Positions 6,693-15,695 of a stretch of DNA of 40,171 bases are shown here, piece after piece (positions within the stretch are counted from its first letter, which is position 1; every line of letters begins with the position of its first letter). This stretch comes from Phenylobacterium sp. (GTDB lineage: Bacteria; Pseudomonadota; Alphaproteobacteria; Caulobacterales; Caulobacteraceae): positions 1 through 40,171 of the forward strand of contig NZ_JAUYAF010000072.1 of assembly GCF_030693625.1 (NCBI RefSeq), read 5' to 3'. The notes beneath the pieces were generated by a model. That model was not told the DNA's origin. It saw nothing but the letters and a program-made list of their open reading frames with translations, and made no database searches. The translations under genes and the position numbers were made by a program.

Positions 6693-7675
6693 TGCGTGCT
6701 CTGGTCGTCGAGGAACTGGCCGCCGACTACGGCGGCTGTGTCCTGAAGGAGATCGAGACCCCGGAGCCGCGCCCGGGCGAGGTGCGGATCAAGGTCCGCG
6801 CCGCCGCCGTCAACTTCCCCGACCTGCTGCAGACCCGGGGTGACTACCAGCACAAACCCGCCCTGCCCTTCATTCCCGGCATGGAGATCGCCGGCGAGGT
6901 CGAGGCCCTGGGCGAGGGCGTCACCCAGTTCCAGATCGGCGACGCCGTGGTGGGCGGCGCCCGCATCGGCGGCTTTTCGGAATATGCCGTGACGCCGGCC
7001 GCGATCCTGCGGCCCAAGCCCACCAACCTCTCCTTCAGCCAGGCCGCCGGCTACGCCACGGCCTATCTCACCGCCTATGTCTCCCTGGTGCGCCGCGCCC
7101 AGGTGGAGGCCGGCGAGTGGGTGCTGGTGCACGGTGCGGCCGGAGGCGTCGGCCTGGCCGCCGTGGACCTCGCCAAACACCTCGGCTGCAAGGTGATCGC
7201 GGCCTCGGCGTCGGACGAGAAGCTGGCCATCATCGAGAAGGAATACGCGCCGGACGCCACGGTGAACGTCACCGGCGGCTTCCGCGAGCGGGTCAAGGAG
7301 ATCACCGGCGGCCGCGGCGCCGACGTCATCTATGACCCGGTGGGCGGCGACGTCTTCGATGAGAGCGTCCGCTGCGTCGCCTTCAACGGCCGCATCCTCT
7401 CCATCGGCTTCACCTCGGGCCGCCTGCCGGTGCTGCCGGTCAACATGGCCCTGATCAAGGGCTTCTCGGTGATGGGCGTACGGGCCGGCGAATACGGCCG
7501 CCAGTTCCCCGAGAAGGGCCGCGAGAACTCCGCCGCCATCTGGGCCCTGGCCAATGAGGGCAAGGTCCATCCTCGTGTGGACCACGAATACCCGCTCTCG
7601 GAATGGCGCGCCGCCTTCGAAAGCCTCGCCAACCGCAAGGTGGTGGGCAAGACGATCGTCCGGCCGGACCTCTAG
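6692..7675 (+). CDS. NADPH:quinone oxidoreductase (zinc-free MDR family)
   Basis: The 327-residue protein is a medium-chain reductase of the quinone-oxidoreductase branch. Seen: N-terminal GroES-like half with RAAAVNFPDLLQTRGDYQ and PFIPGMEIAGEV, then the nucleotide-binding half with VHGAAGGVGLAAVDLAKHLG and GRGADVIYDPVGGDVF. The structural zinc-site cysteines of alcohol dehydrogenases are absent, as expected for this branch. It likely reduces quinones, enones or enoyl-CoA with NADPH. The ATG shares one base with the esterase stop (TGATG). Its stop forms a CTAG (7672-7675) shared with the convergent gene. It is the last gene of the TetR operon. Confidence 0.92.
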   Translation: MRALVVEELAADYGGCVLKEIETPEPRPGEVRIKVRAAAVNFPDLLQTRGDYQHKPALPFIPGMEIAGEVEALGEGVTQFQIGDAVVGGARIGGFSEYAVTPAAILRPKPTNLSFSQAAGYATAYLTAYVSLVRRAQVEAGEWVLVHGAAGGVGLAAVDLAKHLGCKVIAASASDEKLAIIEKEYAPDATVNVTGGFRERVKEITGGRGADVIYDPVGGDVFDESVRCVAFNGRILSIGFTSGRLPVLPVNMALIKGFSVMGVRAGEYGRQFPEKGRENSAAIWALANEGKVHPRVDHEYPLSEWRAAFESLANRKVVGKTIVRPDL

Positions 7676-8904
7676 GGAACCGGGAAGCCCGTCAGGTCCC
7701 AGGTGGCCTTGGCGCTGTTTGGCAGCACCACCACGGCGTCGTGGGCGAAGATGTAGTCGCGCAGCGCCGCCTGCTGCTCCGCGGGGACCTGGTTGGCGAA
7801 CACCCGCGACCAGGGCTGGAGGGCCCGCAAGTCCAGGATCATCGGCTGCTTCGGCGGACCGTCGGGGAACAGGGCCTTCATCCACGGCCCTTCCTCGGTG
7901 ACGTCGGCCTCGTAGCCGCCGGTAGGGACCACGACGATCCCGTAGGCCTCGCGGCCGTTGGCGATCGCGAACTCGTGGGCGAAGTTGGCGATGGTGAAGG
8001 CGCCGCCAGGGCTGCGGCCGCGATAGCCGTGCCAGCTGCCGAACTTGAACATCACCTTGGGCGGGGACTTGGCGCTGGCCACCTGGCGGTAGTGACCCAT
8101 GAAGGCCCGCTTGAAGAGCGCCTCCCGCTCGGTGTTGTTGTAGAGCCCCACCCGCTCTCCGGCGTTGGCGCGTCGGTTGTAGGAATAGATTCGCGCCGAG
8201 GTGACCAGGCCGGTGAGCAACACCTCGGCCCGCGAGCCCGGCTTGGCGCCATAGACCGCCTTCAGCGCCTCCAGGCGCGGCAGGGTGGTGGCGTCATCGT
8301 GGAGGAAGGCGCCCTGGTTGGCGCGGGTCTCCTTGAGACGGACCTCGTCCAGCAGGGCCTGGGCGGTCGCCTTGGCCGCCGCATTGGGGGCCAGGGGGAG
8401 AAGCTCCTCCAGATAGGGCGCGACCCCTTGCGCCTGCTCCAGACCCCAGACGGCAGGATCCTCCGGCCTGGCGCTCCTGGACGCCTGGGCCAGGAAGCCG
8501 AGGTCCTGGTCCGAGGCGAAGCCGATGTGGGTGGGATAGCGCTTGGCCAGCGCGGCGATCTGACTGAGGTCGCCGCGATAGCTGTTCACCGCTTCGATCG
8601 CCAGCGGGTCCTGCTCCACCGCCAGGTAGCGATAGCCGAGGTCAGCCTGCAGGCGGCTGTATAGAGCGCCGGCGAAGATCGGGGTCTCGTGGTCGTGGTG
8701 GCTCTCGCCCAGGAAGACGAACTGGCTGTCCTTCAGCTGCCCGAACAGGGCGTCCGCCCCCGGCCCGACCAGCTTGCCGTCCGCATAGGTGAAGGGCCGG
8801 GTGTTGGCCGCCAGAAGCGCCCTGGTGTCCACCGGCGCAGGCGTCTGCGCCACCGCGCTGGTGGCCAGGATCAGGGCCCCCAGGGCCAGGAGCAGAGTTC
8901 GCAT
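7672..8904 (-). CDS. Exported EreA/ChaN-fold (Tiki superfamily) protein
   Basis: The 410-residue protein has a signal peptide (MRTLLLALGALILATSAVAQ). Residues 62-73 read FVFLGESHHDHE: the Gly-Glu and clustered histidines are typical of the first strand of the EreA/ChaN-like superfamily, which includes erythromycin esterase, haem-binding ChaN and TraB/Tiki proteases. Further family-like elements are YLAVEQDPLAIEAVNSYRGD and the late MFKFGSWHGYRG. It is periplasmic or surface-exposed. Substrate or ligand cannot be told: hydrolase and haem binding are both possible. It overlaps the convergent oxidoreductase gene by four bases at a shared CTAG. Its 5' end faces the methionine aminopeptidase gene. 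Confidence 0.75.
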   Translation of the reverse strand: MRTLLLALGALILATSAVAQTPAPVDTRALLAANTRPFTYADGKLVGPGADALFGQLKDSQFVFLGESHHDHETPIFAGALYSRLQADLGYRYLAVEQDPLAIEAVNSYRGDLSQIAALAKRYPTHIGFASDQDLGFLAQASRSARPEDPAVWGLEQAQGVAPYLEELLPLAPNAAAKATAQALLDEVRLKETRANQGAFLHDDATTLPRLEALKAVYGAKPGSRAEVLLTGLVTSARIYSYNRRANAGERVGLYNNTEREALFKRAFMGHYRQVASAKSPPKVMFKFGSWHGYRGRSPGGAFTIANFAHEFAIANGREAYGIVVVPTGGYEADVTEEGPWMKALFPDGPPKQPMILDLRALQPWSRVFANQVPAEQQAALRDYIFAHDAVVVLPNSAKATWDLTGFPVP

Positions 8905-9021
8905 CGGTGTTCCCCCTCAGGACACCACGACCCTAGGAGCGGCGTCACAGGCGTCACAACTTAAAACGCGGCAATGTCACAGGCCCTTTGGCCGGCGCGC
9001 GTTCGGCGCCATCTTCAGCCC

Positions 9022-9768
9022 ATGACCATCGGCAGCGAAGACGAACTCGAGAAACTCCGCGTGGCGGGCGCCCTGGTGGCGCGCACGTTGGCGGCCATGG
9101 GCGCGGCCCTGGAGCCTGGCATCACCACTCGGGAGCTGGACCAGCTGGGCCGGGCCATGCTGGAGCACGAGGGCGCCCGTTCGGCCCCGGAGGTAACCTA
9201 CGACTTTCCCGGCGCCACCTGCATCTCGGTGGGGCCCGACTGCGCCCACGGCATCCCCGGCGACACGGTCATCAAGGCCGGCGACCTGGTGAACATCGAC
9301 GTCTCCGCCGAGATCGACGGCTTCTTCGGCGACACCGGCGCCAGCTTCGCCGTGCCCCCCACCGCGCCGAGGATCGAGCGCCTGTGCCGCGACGGCCGCC
9401 GCGCCATGTGGACCGGCATCCGCTCGGTGAAGCCCGGCGCCAAGCTCAACGAGATCGGCCGCTCCATCGAGGGCTTCGCGCGGAAGAATGGCTACAGCCT
9501 TGTGCGCAACCTGGCCTCCCACGGGGTCGGCCGCTCGCTGCACGACGAACCGGGCGACATCCCCACATGGTTCGAACCGCAGGATCAGCGCCGCATCACC
9601 GAGGGCCTGGTCTTCACCATCGAGCCCTTCCTCTCCCTCGGCGCCGACTGGGTCGAGGAGCTGGACGACGGCTGGACCCTGCGCCCGCCCGGCCGCCAGC
9701 CCACGGTGCAATATGAGCACACCCTGGTGGCCACCTCTCGCGGGCCGGTGATCCTGACCCTGGCCTGA
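9022..9768 (+). CDS. map: Type I methionine aminopeptidase
   Basis: The 248-residue enzyme removes the initiator methionine from new proteins. All five metal ligands and the catalytic histidine line up: His76 (CAHGIPGD), Asp93 (NIDVS), Asp104 (FFGDTG), His167 (ASHGVG), Glu201 (FTIEPF) and Glu232 (QYEHT). The protein is of usual length with no N-terminal zinc-finger extension. ATG 9022 is chosen because homology begins there; an in-frame ATG at 8974 would add 16 residues rich in Arg. There is no clear ribosome binding site for either start. It might be a second, non-essential copy, since it lacks neighbours such as rpsB or glnD usually near map in this group; that is inference. Confidence 0.92.
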   Translation: MTIGSEDELEKLRVAGALVARTLAAMGAALEPGITTRELDQLGRAMLEHEGARSAPEVTYDFPGATCISVGPDCAHGIPGDTVIKAGDLVNIDVSAEIDGFFGDTGASFAVPPTAPRIERLCRDGRRAMWTGIRSVKPGAKLNEIGRSIEGFARKNGYSLVRNLASHGVGRSLHDEPGDIPTWFEPQDQRRITEGLVFTIEPFLSLGADWVEELDDGWTLRPPGRQPTVQYEHTLVATSRGPVILTLA

Positions 9769-9795
9769 GCACGGGCCTGAATTTCTCACCCGCCA

Positions 9796-10515
9796 TCAGG
9801 CCTCGCCGCAGACCAGGGCCAGGTCGGCGGTCAACTCGACCCGCTGAGGCTCGCGCCCGTCGATATCGATGCGAGCCACCCCGTCAGGCCCCGGGAACAG
9901 CACCAGGTCCGCCCGTGAGCCCCGGAACAGGGTCCCGGCGCGCGGCGCGAAGTCCGAGGCCACCGGTCCGGCCACCACGAAGCCCAGGGCCATAAGGTCG
10001 GCGGCGGCGCGATTGACGTCCAGCGCCCCCAACCACACCCGGCGCAGCCGCACGCCCGGGTCGGGCGGGGTGTCCGGCGGATAGAGCGGGCCCGAAAAGG
10101 CGGGCAGGGCCCAGGGGGCCGGGTCAGCGGCGTATTCGATGGCCGAGATCTGGGTCAGCAGGCCCTGGCCGCGCCGGAACATCAGCATCGACCACGGCTG
10201 GTCCTGCGCGGGATCGGTGATCGCCTCGCGGCGGTAGCTGCGGAACCCCCAGTCGCGCTCGGTCGCCACAGCTTCCAGGGTCGCGATCGGCCCCTGCAGG
10301 ATCAGGGCGGGCGCACCGGCCTCCTGGGCGAAGATGTCGAGGAACGGGCCATTGGCGAAGCGCACGCCCCTGGAGACCACCTCGCCGCCCGGCCGATAGC
10401 CGTCCAGCACCGGCCGCGCCGACAGCCGCGAGACCGTCTCCACCAGGGCGTCGCGCCCGGGCGTACGGATCACCACGTGATCGACTCTAAACCTTTGACC
10501 GCTAACGGTTGACAT
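9796..10515 (-). CDS. Glyoxalase-like (VOC superfamily) protein
   Basis: The 239-residue protein begins [20 protein letters not shown], a beta-alpha-beta start of the VOC fold, with a His in the usual metal-ligand place. The phrase [14 protein letters not shown] and the second-half strand [20 protein letters not shown] fit two VOC modules as in PF13468-type glyoxalase-like proteins. Later metal ligands are not obvious, so activity is uncertain. Its ATG (10513-10515) lies inside the -35 to -10 region of the divergent rpmH promoter, so the two genes share an upstream region. It converges on map with a 27-base gap. Confidence 0.65.
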   Translation of the reverse strand: MSTVSGQRFRVDHVVIRTPGRDALVETVSRLSARPVLDGYRPGGEVVSRGVRFANGPFLDIFAQEAGAPALILQGPIATLEAVATERDWGFRSYRREAITDPAQDQPWSMLMFRRGQGLLTQISAIEYAADPAPWALPAFSGPLYPPDTPPDPGVRLRRVWLGALDVNRAAADLMALGFVVAGPVASDFAPRAGTLFRGSRADLVLFPGPDGVARIDIDGREPQRVELTADLALVCGEA

Positions 10516-10536
10516 CCCCAGCCCTACCCCTTATTC
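10509..10536 (+). promoter_or_regulatory. Probable housekeeping promoter of rpmH
   Basis: TTGACA at 10509-10514, a 16-base spacer and TTATTC at 10531-10536 fit a sigma-70 promoter about 30 bases before the rpmH start. The -35 box overlaps the start codon of the divergent VOC gene, so expression of the two could interfere. No experimental support. Confidence 0.5.
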
Positions 10537-10569
10537 CCCGCCGCTCGATTTCGACCCGGAGCCAGTCCC

Positions 10570-10704
10570 GTGAAACGCACTTTCCAGCCCTCCCGTCTCG
10601 TGCGCGCACGCCGGCACGGCTGGCGTTCGCGTATGGCCACCAAAAACGGCCAGAAGGTGATCGCCCGTCGGCGCGCCAAGGGCCGTAAGCGCCTGACCGC
10701 CTAA
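10570..10704 (+). CDS. rpmH: 50S ribosomal protein L34
   Basis: A 44-residue, highly basic product starts at GTG 10570 with [19 protein letters not shown], followed by [20 protein letters not shown], and ends RLTA. This is a full-length L34, a protein of the large ribosomal subunit near the exit-tunnel RNA. GGAG at 10557-10560 can act as ribosome binding site. It leads the conserved rpmH-rnpA-yidC-engB operon; dnaA, which precedes rpmH in many bacteria, is not adjacent here, as is usual for Caulobacterales. Confidence 0.97.
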   Translation: MKRTFQPSRLVRARRHGWRSRMATKNGQKVIARRRAKGRKRLTA

Positions 10705-10727
10705 TACCAGGGTCCTGGGGTGTCCGC

Positions 10728-11120
10728 ATGACGGACCCCGTCTTTCCCATCGAACATCTTAAGATCCGGCCCGATTTCCTGGCCGCGGCCAAGGCGCCTT
10801 CGTGCGCCCGTGGCGCCGTGGTGCTCCAGGCCCGCCATCGCGCCGATGATCGCCCCCTTGTCCGGGTGGGATTCACCGCGACCCGCAAGATCGGTGGGGC
10901 CGTGGTGCGCAACCGCGCCAAGCGGCGGCTGCGCGAGGCCGCTCGCGCCCTGGTTCCGACCCTGGGCAAGCCTGGTTTCGACTATGTCTTCATCGCTCGC
11001 GGCGGCGCGCCGACCCGCCCCTGGGCGCGTTTGCTTGACGATGTGAAAAGCGCGCTGATAAGCCTCGGCGCCGATAGCGACACCCGCGCGCCCGATCGCG
11101 CTTCTCCCCCTTCCGTCTGA
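10728..11120 (+). CDS. rnpA: Ribonuclease P protein component
   Basis: The 130-residue basic protein assists the RNase P RNA in maturing tRNA 5' ends. Seen: the RPDFLAAAK helix, [20 protein letters not shown] with the RNR signature, KRRLREAAR, and [18 protein letters not shown]. The C-terminal 20 residues are a loose Asp/Ala/Pro tail. It lies 23 bases after rpmH. Only 11 bases separate it from yidC, so the small yidD gene that often sits between them is missing here. Confidence 0.95.
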   Translation: MTDPVFPIEHLKIRPDFLAAAKAPSCARGAVVLQARHRADDRPLVRVGFTATRKIGGAVVRNRAKRRLREAARALVPTLGKPGFDYVFIARGGAPTRPWARLLDDVKSALISLGADSDTRAPDRASPPSV

Positions 11121-11131
11121 GCGCGCGCCCC

Positions 11132-12928
11132 ATGCAAGACAACTCGAACCGCAACACGATTATCTTCGTGGTCTCGGCGATGGCGCTGCTGCTGGCCTAC
11201 CAGTTCCTGGTCATGGGTCCGCGCACCAAGGCCCGCGAGGCGGAACTGGCCCTCAATCCGCCGGCCGCCAGCGCCCAGGTCCAGGCGCAGAACCTCACCA
11301 AGGCGCCGCCCACTGCCGCCGAGACCCTGGTTTCCCGCCAGACCGCCGCCGCCGCCAGTCCTCGGGTGAGAATCGAGACGCCGGCCCTGTCGGGTTCGGT
11401 TTCCCTGCGCGGCGCCCGTCTCGACGATCTCTATCTCAAGCAGTACCGCGAGACCGTGGCCAAGAACGCGCCCCCGGTGGAGCTGCTGCGGCCTGAGGGG
11501 GCCAAGCACGCCCAGTTCGCCGAGTTCGGCTGGGCCGGCGCCAATGTGCCGGGCCTGCCCACCGCCGCCACCATCTGGACCCAGACGGCGGGCTCGACCC
11601 TGGCGCCGGGCGCGCCCGTCACCCTGCAGACCACCAACGGCGCGGGCCTGACCTTCACCCGGCAGATCTCGGTGGACGACCGCTTCATGTTCACCATCTC
11701 CGACACCGTGGCCAACACCGGGGCGGGCGCCGTGACCCTGGCCCCCTACGGCTCGGTGCAGCGCCAGGGCGTGCCCAGCGACATCGGCACAAACTCCATC
11801 GTCCACGAGGGCGCGGTCGGCTGGCTGGGCGAAGAGCTGCGGCTGATCAAGTTCAAGAAGTGGGCGAAGGACGGCGGCTCCACCATCGCCACCACCGGCG
11901 GCTGGGCCGGCATCACCGACAAGTACTGGCTGGCCGCGCTGATCCCGGCGCAGAACGAGGCCGTCCAGAGCCAGTTCCGCGTCACCAAGGCCGGCGGCGT
12001 CGACATCTTCGAGGCCAACTATGTGGGCTCGGCCCGCACGATCAATCCGGGTCGCCAGATCACCGAGACCCAGCGCTTCTTCGGCGGCGCCAAAACGGTG
12101 CCGGTCCTGAAGGCCTATGAGACCACCCTCGGCGTCCCCCGCTTCGACCAGGCCGTGGACTGGGGCATGTTCTGGTTCTTCACCCGGCCGCTGTTCCAGT
12201 TCCTGGAATTCATCAACAGCCACGTCGGCAACTTCGGCATCGCCATCCTGCTGCTCACCGTGGCGGTGAAGGTCGTGTTCTTCCCGCTGGCCAACAAGAG
12301 CTACGAATCGATCACCAAGATGAAGAAGGTGCAGCCCGAGATCGAGGCGCTGCGCACGAAATACAAGGACGATCCCACCAAGCAGCAGACCGAGCTGATG
12401 GCGCTCTATCAGAAGGAGAAGATCAACCCGATCACCGGCTGTCTTCCCATGCTGCTGCAGATCCCGGTCTTCTACGCCCTGTACAAGGTGCTGACGGTCA
12501 CCATCGAGATGCGGCACGCGCACTTCTTCGGCTGGATCCAGGACCTCTCAGCCCGCGACCCGTCCACCATCTGGACCCTGTTTGGCCTGATCCCCTGGAA
12601 CCCAGCCACCACGCCGATGATCGGCGGCCTGCTGGACGGCTCCTTGCACATCGGTATCCTGGCCCTGGCCTACGGCGTGACCATGTGGCTGACCACGGCG
12701 ATGAATCCGCCGGTGGGAGACCCCATCCAGCAGAAGATCTTCCAGTTCATGCCGATCATCTTCACCTTCATCATGGCCCCCTTCGCCGTGGGCCTGCTGA
12801 TCTACTGGACGTGGTCGAACGTGCTGACGATCGGCCAGCAGTACATCATCATGCGGCGTTTCAAGGTCGATAACCCCATCGACGACCTGATCGCCCGGTT
12901 CTCGGGCAAGCCCAAGGCGCAAGAGTGA
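11132..12928 (+). CDS. yidC: Membrane protein insertase YidC
   Basis: The 598-residue insertase has an N-terminal membrane anchor (about 9-28, [20 protein letters not shown]), a large periplasmic beta domain (to about 345, as in Gram-negative YidC), and the conserved five-helix insertase core. In the core are [17 protein letters not shown], the basic coiled-coil loop [19 protein letters not shown], and [20 protein letters not shown]. The last helices are followed by a short KPKAQE tail. It inserts membrane proteins alone or with SecYEG, receiving SRP substrates (the SRP RNA gene is also in this window). Its TGA overlaps the engB GTG by three bases. Confidence 0.98.
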   Translation: MQDNSNRNTIIFVVSAMALLLAYQFLVMGPRTKAREAELALNPPAASAQVQAQNLTKAPPTAAETLVSRQTAAAASPRVRIETPALSGSVSLRGARLDDLYLKQYRETVAKNAPPVELLRPEGAKHAQFAEFGWAGANVPGLPTAATIWTQTAGSTLAPGAPVTLQTTNGAGLTFTRQISVDDRFMFTISDTVANTGAGAVTLAPYGSVQRQGVPSDIGTNSIVHEGAVGWLGEELRLIKFKKWAKDGGSTIATTGGWAGITDKYWLAALIPAQNEAVQSQFRVTKAGGVDIFEANYVGSARTINPGRQITETQRFFGGAKTVPVLKAYETTLGVPRFDQAVDWGMFWFFTRPLFQFLEFINSHVGNFGIAILLLTVAVKVVFFPLANKSYESITKMKKVQPEIEALRTKYKDDPTKQQTELMALYQKEKINPITGCLPMLLQIPVFYALYKVLTVTIEMRHAHFFGWIQDLSARDPSTIWTLFGLIPWNPATTPMIGGLLDGSLHIGILALAYGVTMWLTTAMNPPVGDPIQQKIFQFMPIIFTFIMAPFAVGLLIYWTWSNVLTIGQQYIIMRRFKVDNPIDDLIARFSGKPKAQE

Positions 12929-13602
12929 AGACCGACGGGACCTTCGACGAGGCCGAGATCGAGGCCGCGCGCGTCCTCTTCGCGCGCCAGGCCACCTTCC
13001 TTATGGGGGCCGTGTCCGTGGACGGCCTGCCGCCCGCCGACATGCCCGAGGTGGCCTTCGCCGGCCGCTCCAACGTCGGCAAGTCCTCGCTGATCAACGC
13101 CCTGGTGGGTCACAAGAAGCTGGCGCGGGCCTCCAACGAACCCGGCCGCACCCGCGAGGTGAACTTCTTCGTCCTCGATGACGTCATTCGTCTGGTGGAC
13201 CTTCCCGGCTACGGCTGGGCGCGGGCCTCGAAGGTGACGACGAAGAAGTTCCAGAACCTCGGTCGCGACTATCTGCGCGGGCGGGTCAACCTGAAGCGCG
13301 CCTACCTGCTGATCGACGCCCGGCACGGCCTGAAGGACGTGGACAAGGAGCCGATGGACGCCTTCGACAAGGCCGCGGTCTCCTACCAGATCATCCTCAC
13401 CAAGGCCGACAAGATGAAGCCCGCCGAGGTCGAGGCCCTGGTGGCCAAGACCCAGGCCGCCATCATCAAGCGCCCGGCGGCCTTCCCCCGCGTGCTGTCG
13501 ACCTCCTCGGAGAAAGGGTTCGGCATCCCCGAGCTTCGCGCCGAGATCGCGGCGACCTGCGAGATCGTTCCCCGCATCGAATCGGACGACCAAGCCGAGT
13601 AG
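12925..13602 (+). CDS. engB: Ribosome biogenesis GTP-binding protein EngB (YihA/YsxC)
   Basis: This 225-residue TRAFAC GTPase acts in late assembly of the 50S subunit. Motifs: G1 GRSNVGKSS (47-55), a G2 threonine in [12 protein letters not shown]3 DLPGYGWA, and G4 TKADKM. The start is GTG 12925, inside the end of yidC, so it is translationally coupled. It is the last gene of the operon headed by rpmH; the next gene starts after a 62-base gap. Confidence 0.97.
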   Translation: MKTDGTFDEAEIEAARVLFARQATFLMGAVSVDGLPPADMPEVAFAGRSNVGKSSLINALVGHKKLARASNEPGRTREVNFFVLDDVIRLVDLPGYGWARASKVTTKKFQNLGRDYLRGRVNLKRAYLLIDARHGLKDVDKEPMDAFDKAAVSYQIILTKADKMKPAEVEALVAKTQAAIIKRPAAFPRVLSTSSEKGFGIPELRAEIAATCEIVPRIESDDQAE

Positions 13603-13664
13603 CTGGCCTGACGCCGCGTGAGGGCGTTAGATCGCTGGGACCCCCGCCAAGAGGAGCCCAGGAC

Positions 13665-14807
13665 ATGCTGCAGACCGCCACCCGCGCCATTTATGACGAA
13701 GACCTCGGGCTGTTCCGCGACCAGGTCCGCAAGTTCTACGCCGTCCACCTGACGCCCCACCTCGACCGTTGGGAAGAGGAGGGCCTGGTCGACCGCGCCT
13801 TCTGGCTGGCCTGCGGCGAGGCGGGCGTCCTCTGTCCGCAGGTTCCCGCCGAGTACGGCGGCCTCGGCCTCGACTACCGCTACAACGCCGTCATCGGCGA
13901 GGAGCTTTCCTATGCCGGCTCCACCGCCGGCATCACCCTGCAGTCCGACATCGTGGTCGATTACCTGATCAACTACGGATCGGAGGAGCAGAAGCGCAAG
14001 TGGCTGCCCGGCATGGTCTCGGGGCACGTGATCACAGCCATCGCCATGACCGAGCCCGGCGCGGGCTCCGACCTGCAGGGCATCCGCACCACCGCGATCC
14101 GTGACGGCAACCACTACGTCGTCTCCGGATCCAAGACCTACATCACCAACGGCCAGAACGCCGACCTGGTCTTCGTGGTGGCCAAGACCGACCCGGCGGC
14201 CGGATCCAAGGGCATCTCGCTTGTCCTGGTGGAGACCGACCGCGCCGGCTTCAAGCGCGGCCGCAACCTCGACAAGATCGGCCAGAACTCCGCCGACACC
14301 TCGGAGTCGTTCTTCGAGGACGTCCGCATCCCGATCACCAACTGCCTGGGCGAGGAGGGCCGCGGCTTCGCCTATCTGATGAACCAGTTGCCCCAGGAGC
14401 GGCTGCAGATCGCCATCGCCGGCCAGGCCGGGGCCCAGCGCGCCTTCGACGAGGCCGTGAAGTTCACCAAGGAGCGCAAGGCCTTCAAGCAGGCCATCTT
14501 CGACTTCCAGAACACCCGCTTCACCCTGGGCGCCCTGAAGGCCAAGCTGCAGGCTGGCTGGGCGCACCTGGACTGGTGCATGGCCCGGCACCTGAAGGGT
14601 GAGCTCACCGCCGCCGAGGCGTCCGCCGCCAAGCTCTTCCACACCGAACTGCAGTGGGAGGTCTGCGACGCCGCCCTGCAACTGCACGGCGGGGCCGGCT
14701 ACATGAACGACTACCCCATCGCCCGGCTGTGGCGGGACGCCCGGGTGCAGCGGATCTACGGCGGCACCTCGGAGATCATGAAGGAGGTCGTGGCGCGGTC
14801 CATCTGA
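13665..14807 (+). CDS. Acyl-CoA dehydrogenase, long-chain/isovaleryl type
   Basis: The 380-residue FAD enzyme carries out the first step of beta-oxidation or of branched amino acid breakdown. Domain order is N-terminal helices, middle beta domain (AMTEPGAGSDLQGI, then GSKTYITNGQNADLVFVV), and C-terminal helices (DEAVKFTKERKAFKQAI). At the site where medium-chain enzymes carry the catalytic Glu (IYEGT) this one reads IYGGTSEIMKE. The base is instead expected at Glu245 in LPQERLQIAI, the place used by long-chain and isovaleryl-CoA dehydrogenases. AAGAGGAG lies 12 bases before the ATG. No ETF or acyl-CoA ligase gene is adjacent. Confidence 0.93.
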   Translation: MLQTATRAIYDEDLGLFRDQVRKFYAVHLTPHLDRWEEEGLVDRAFWLACGEAGVLCPQVPAEYGGLGLDYRYNAVIGEELSYAGSTAGITLQSDIVVDYLINYGSEEQKRKWLPGMVSGHVITAIAMTEPGAGSDLQGIRTTAIRDGNHYVVSGSKTYITNGQNADLVFVVAKTDPAAGSKGISLVLVETDRAGFKRGRNLDKIGQNSADTSESFFEDVRIPITNCLGEEGRGFAYLMNQLPQERLQIAIAGQAGAQRAFDEAVKFTKERKAFKQAIFDFQNTRFTLGALKAKLQAGWAHLDWCMARHLKGELTAAEASAAKLFHTELQWEVCDAALQLHGGAGYMNDYPIARLWRDARVQRIYGGTSEIMKEVVARSI

Positions 14808-14893
14808 TCGGATCGGCCCGTCAGACAACCAGCAAGCGGAGCCATCTGACCTGACCCGCGTTGTTCAGGGGTCGGAGCTCGGGGAGTTGTCGA

Positions 14894-15652
14894 ATGAACA
14901 AGGTCATCAGCGCGCTGGAACCCAAGCCGGAGATGAGCGAGCCGCATCCCAGGGTGGCCAACCGCCTGCTGGGCGCTCTCGGCAGCCGGGACTACGCGAT
15001 TCTGGAACCGCATCTGGAGCTGGTGGCCATGCCGCGCGGCAAGGTGCTGTTCGAGCCCGGCGACGACGTCCACACCACCTATTTCCCCTGCCGCAAGACC
15101 ATGGTCTCGCTGCTGATCGTCACCCGTGACGGCCGCGAGGTCGAAGCCGCCACCATCGGCCGCGAAGGCGCGGTGGGCGGCATCGTCAGCGACGGGCACA
15201 AGCCGGCCTTCGGCCGCGCGGTGGTCCAGGTCCCGGGTTCGGCCTTCGCCATCTCCACCAGCCACCTGGAAGCGGCCAAGCTCGGCTCCACCCGCTTCGG
15301 CGACCTGTTCTCCCGCTATGCCGACGCCCTGCTCGCCCAGATGATGCAGGGGGTGGCCTGCAACGCCCTGCACTCGGTGGAGGAACGCTGCGCCCGCTGG
15401 CTGCTGGCCACCCATGACCGGGCGGGCGATCACATCATCCAGCTCACCCAGGAGTCCCTGGCCGAGATGCTGGGGGTCCAGCGCACCACGGTGTCGGCCG
15501 TCACCTCATCGCTGGCGACGCGGGGGCTCATCAAGACCTTGCGCGGCCGTGTGCAGATCCTTGACCGCAAGGGCCTCGAGCGGGTCGCGTGCGAATGCTA
15601 CGAGGCCGTCGAGGGCCACTTCGCCCGCGTCCTGCCCGAGGTGGACATCTAG
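14894..15652 (+). CDS. Crp/Fnr-family transcriptional regulator
   Basis: The 252-residue protein has an N-terminal cyclic-nucleotide-binding-like domain (about 20-140; GKVLFEPGDDVHTTYFPCRK and REGAVGG) and a C-terminal winged helix (ITQ-type recognition block LTQESLAEMLGVQRTTVSAV). It lacks the N-terminal cysteine cluster of Fnr and the full cAMP-contact motif of Crp, so its signal is unknown. This arrangement is common for Crp-like regulators in Caulobacter and rhizobia. ATG 14894 is preferred, with GGGGAG seven bases upstream; a TTG at 14861 is in frame. It stands between the dehydrogenase and the PRPP synthetase genes, 43 bases before the latter. Confidence 0.92.
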   Translation: MNKVISALEPKPEMSEPHPRVANRLLGALGSRDYAILEPHLELVAMPRGKVLFEPGDDVHTTYFPCRKTMVSLLIVTRDGREVEAATIGREGAVGGIVSDGHKPAFGRAVVQVPGSAFAISTSHLEAAKLGSTRFGDLFSRYADALLAQMMQGVACNALHSVEERCARWLLATHDRAGDHIIQLTQESLAEMLGVQRTTVSAVTSSLATRGLIKTLRGRVQILDRKGLERVACECYEAVEGHFARVLPEVDI

Positions 15653-15695
15653 GCCCCCTCGGCTATAGGACCCCCGCAGCAGCGGGAGATGAGTC

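Noticed and set aside
9535..9585. GGTTCGAACC-like tRNA arm
   Set aside because: It is inside the methionine aminopeptidase coding sequence and no cloverleaf can be folded around it.
10509..10569. Chromosome origin near rpmH
   Set aside because: There is no dnaA gene and no cluster of DnaA boxes; in Caulobacterales the origin lies elsewhere.
10982..12523. 513-codon open frame opposite rnpA and yidC
   Set aside because: It is antisense to two unmistakable genes, is full of Gly/His/Gln and has no domain signal.
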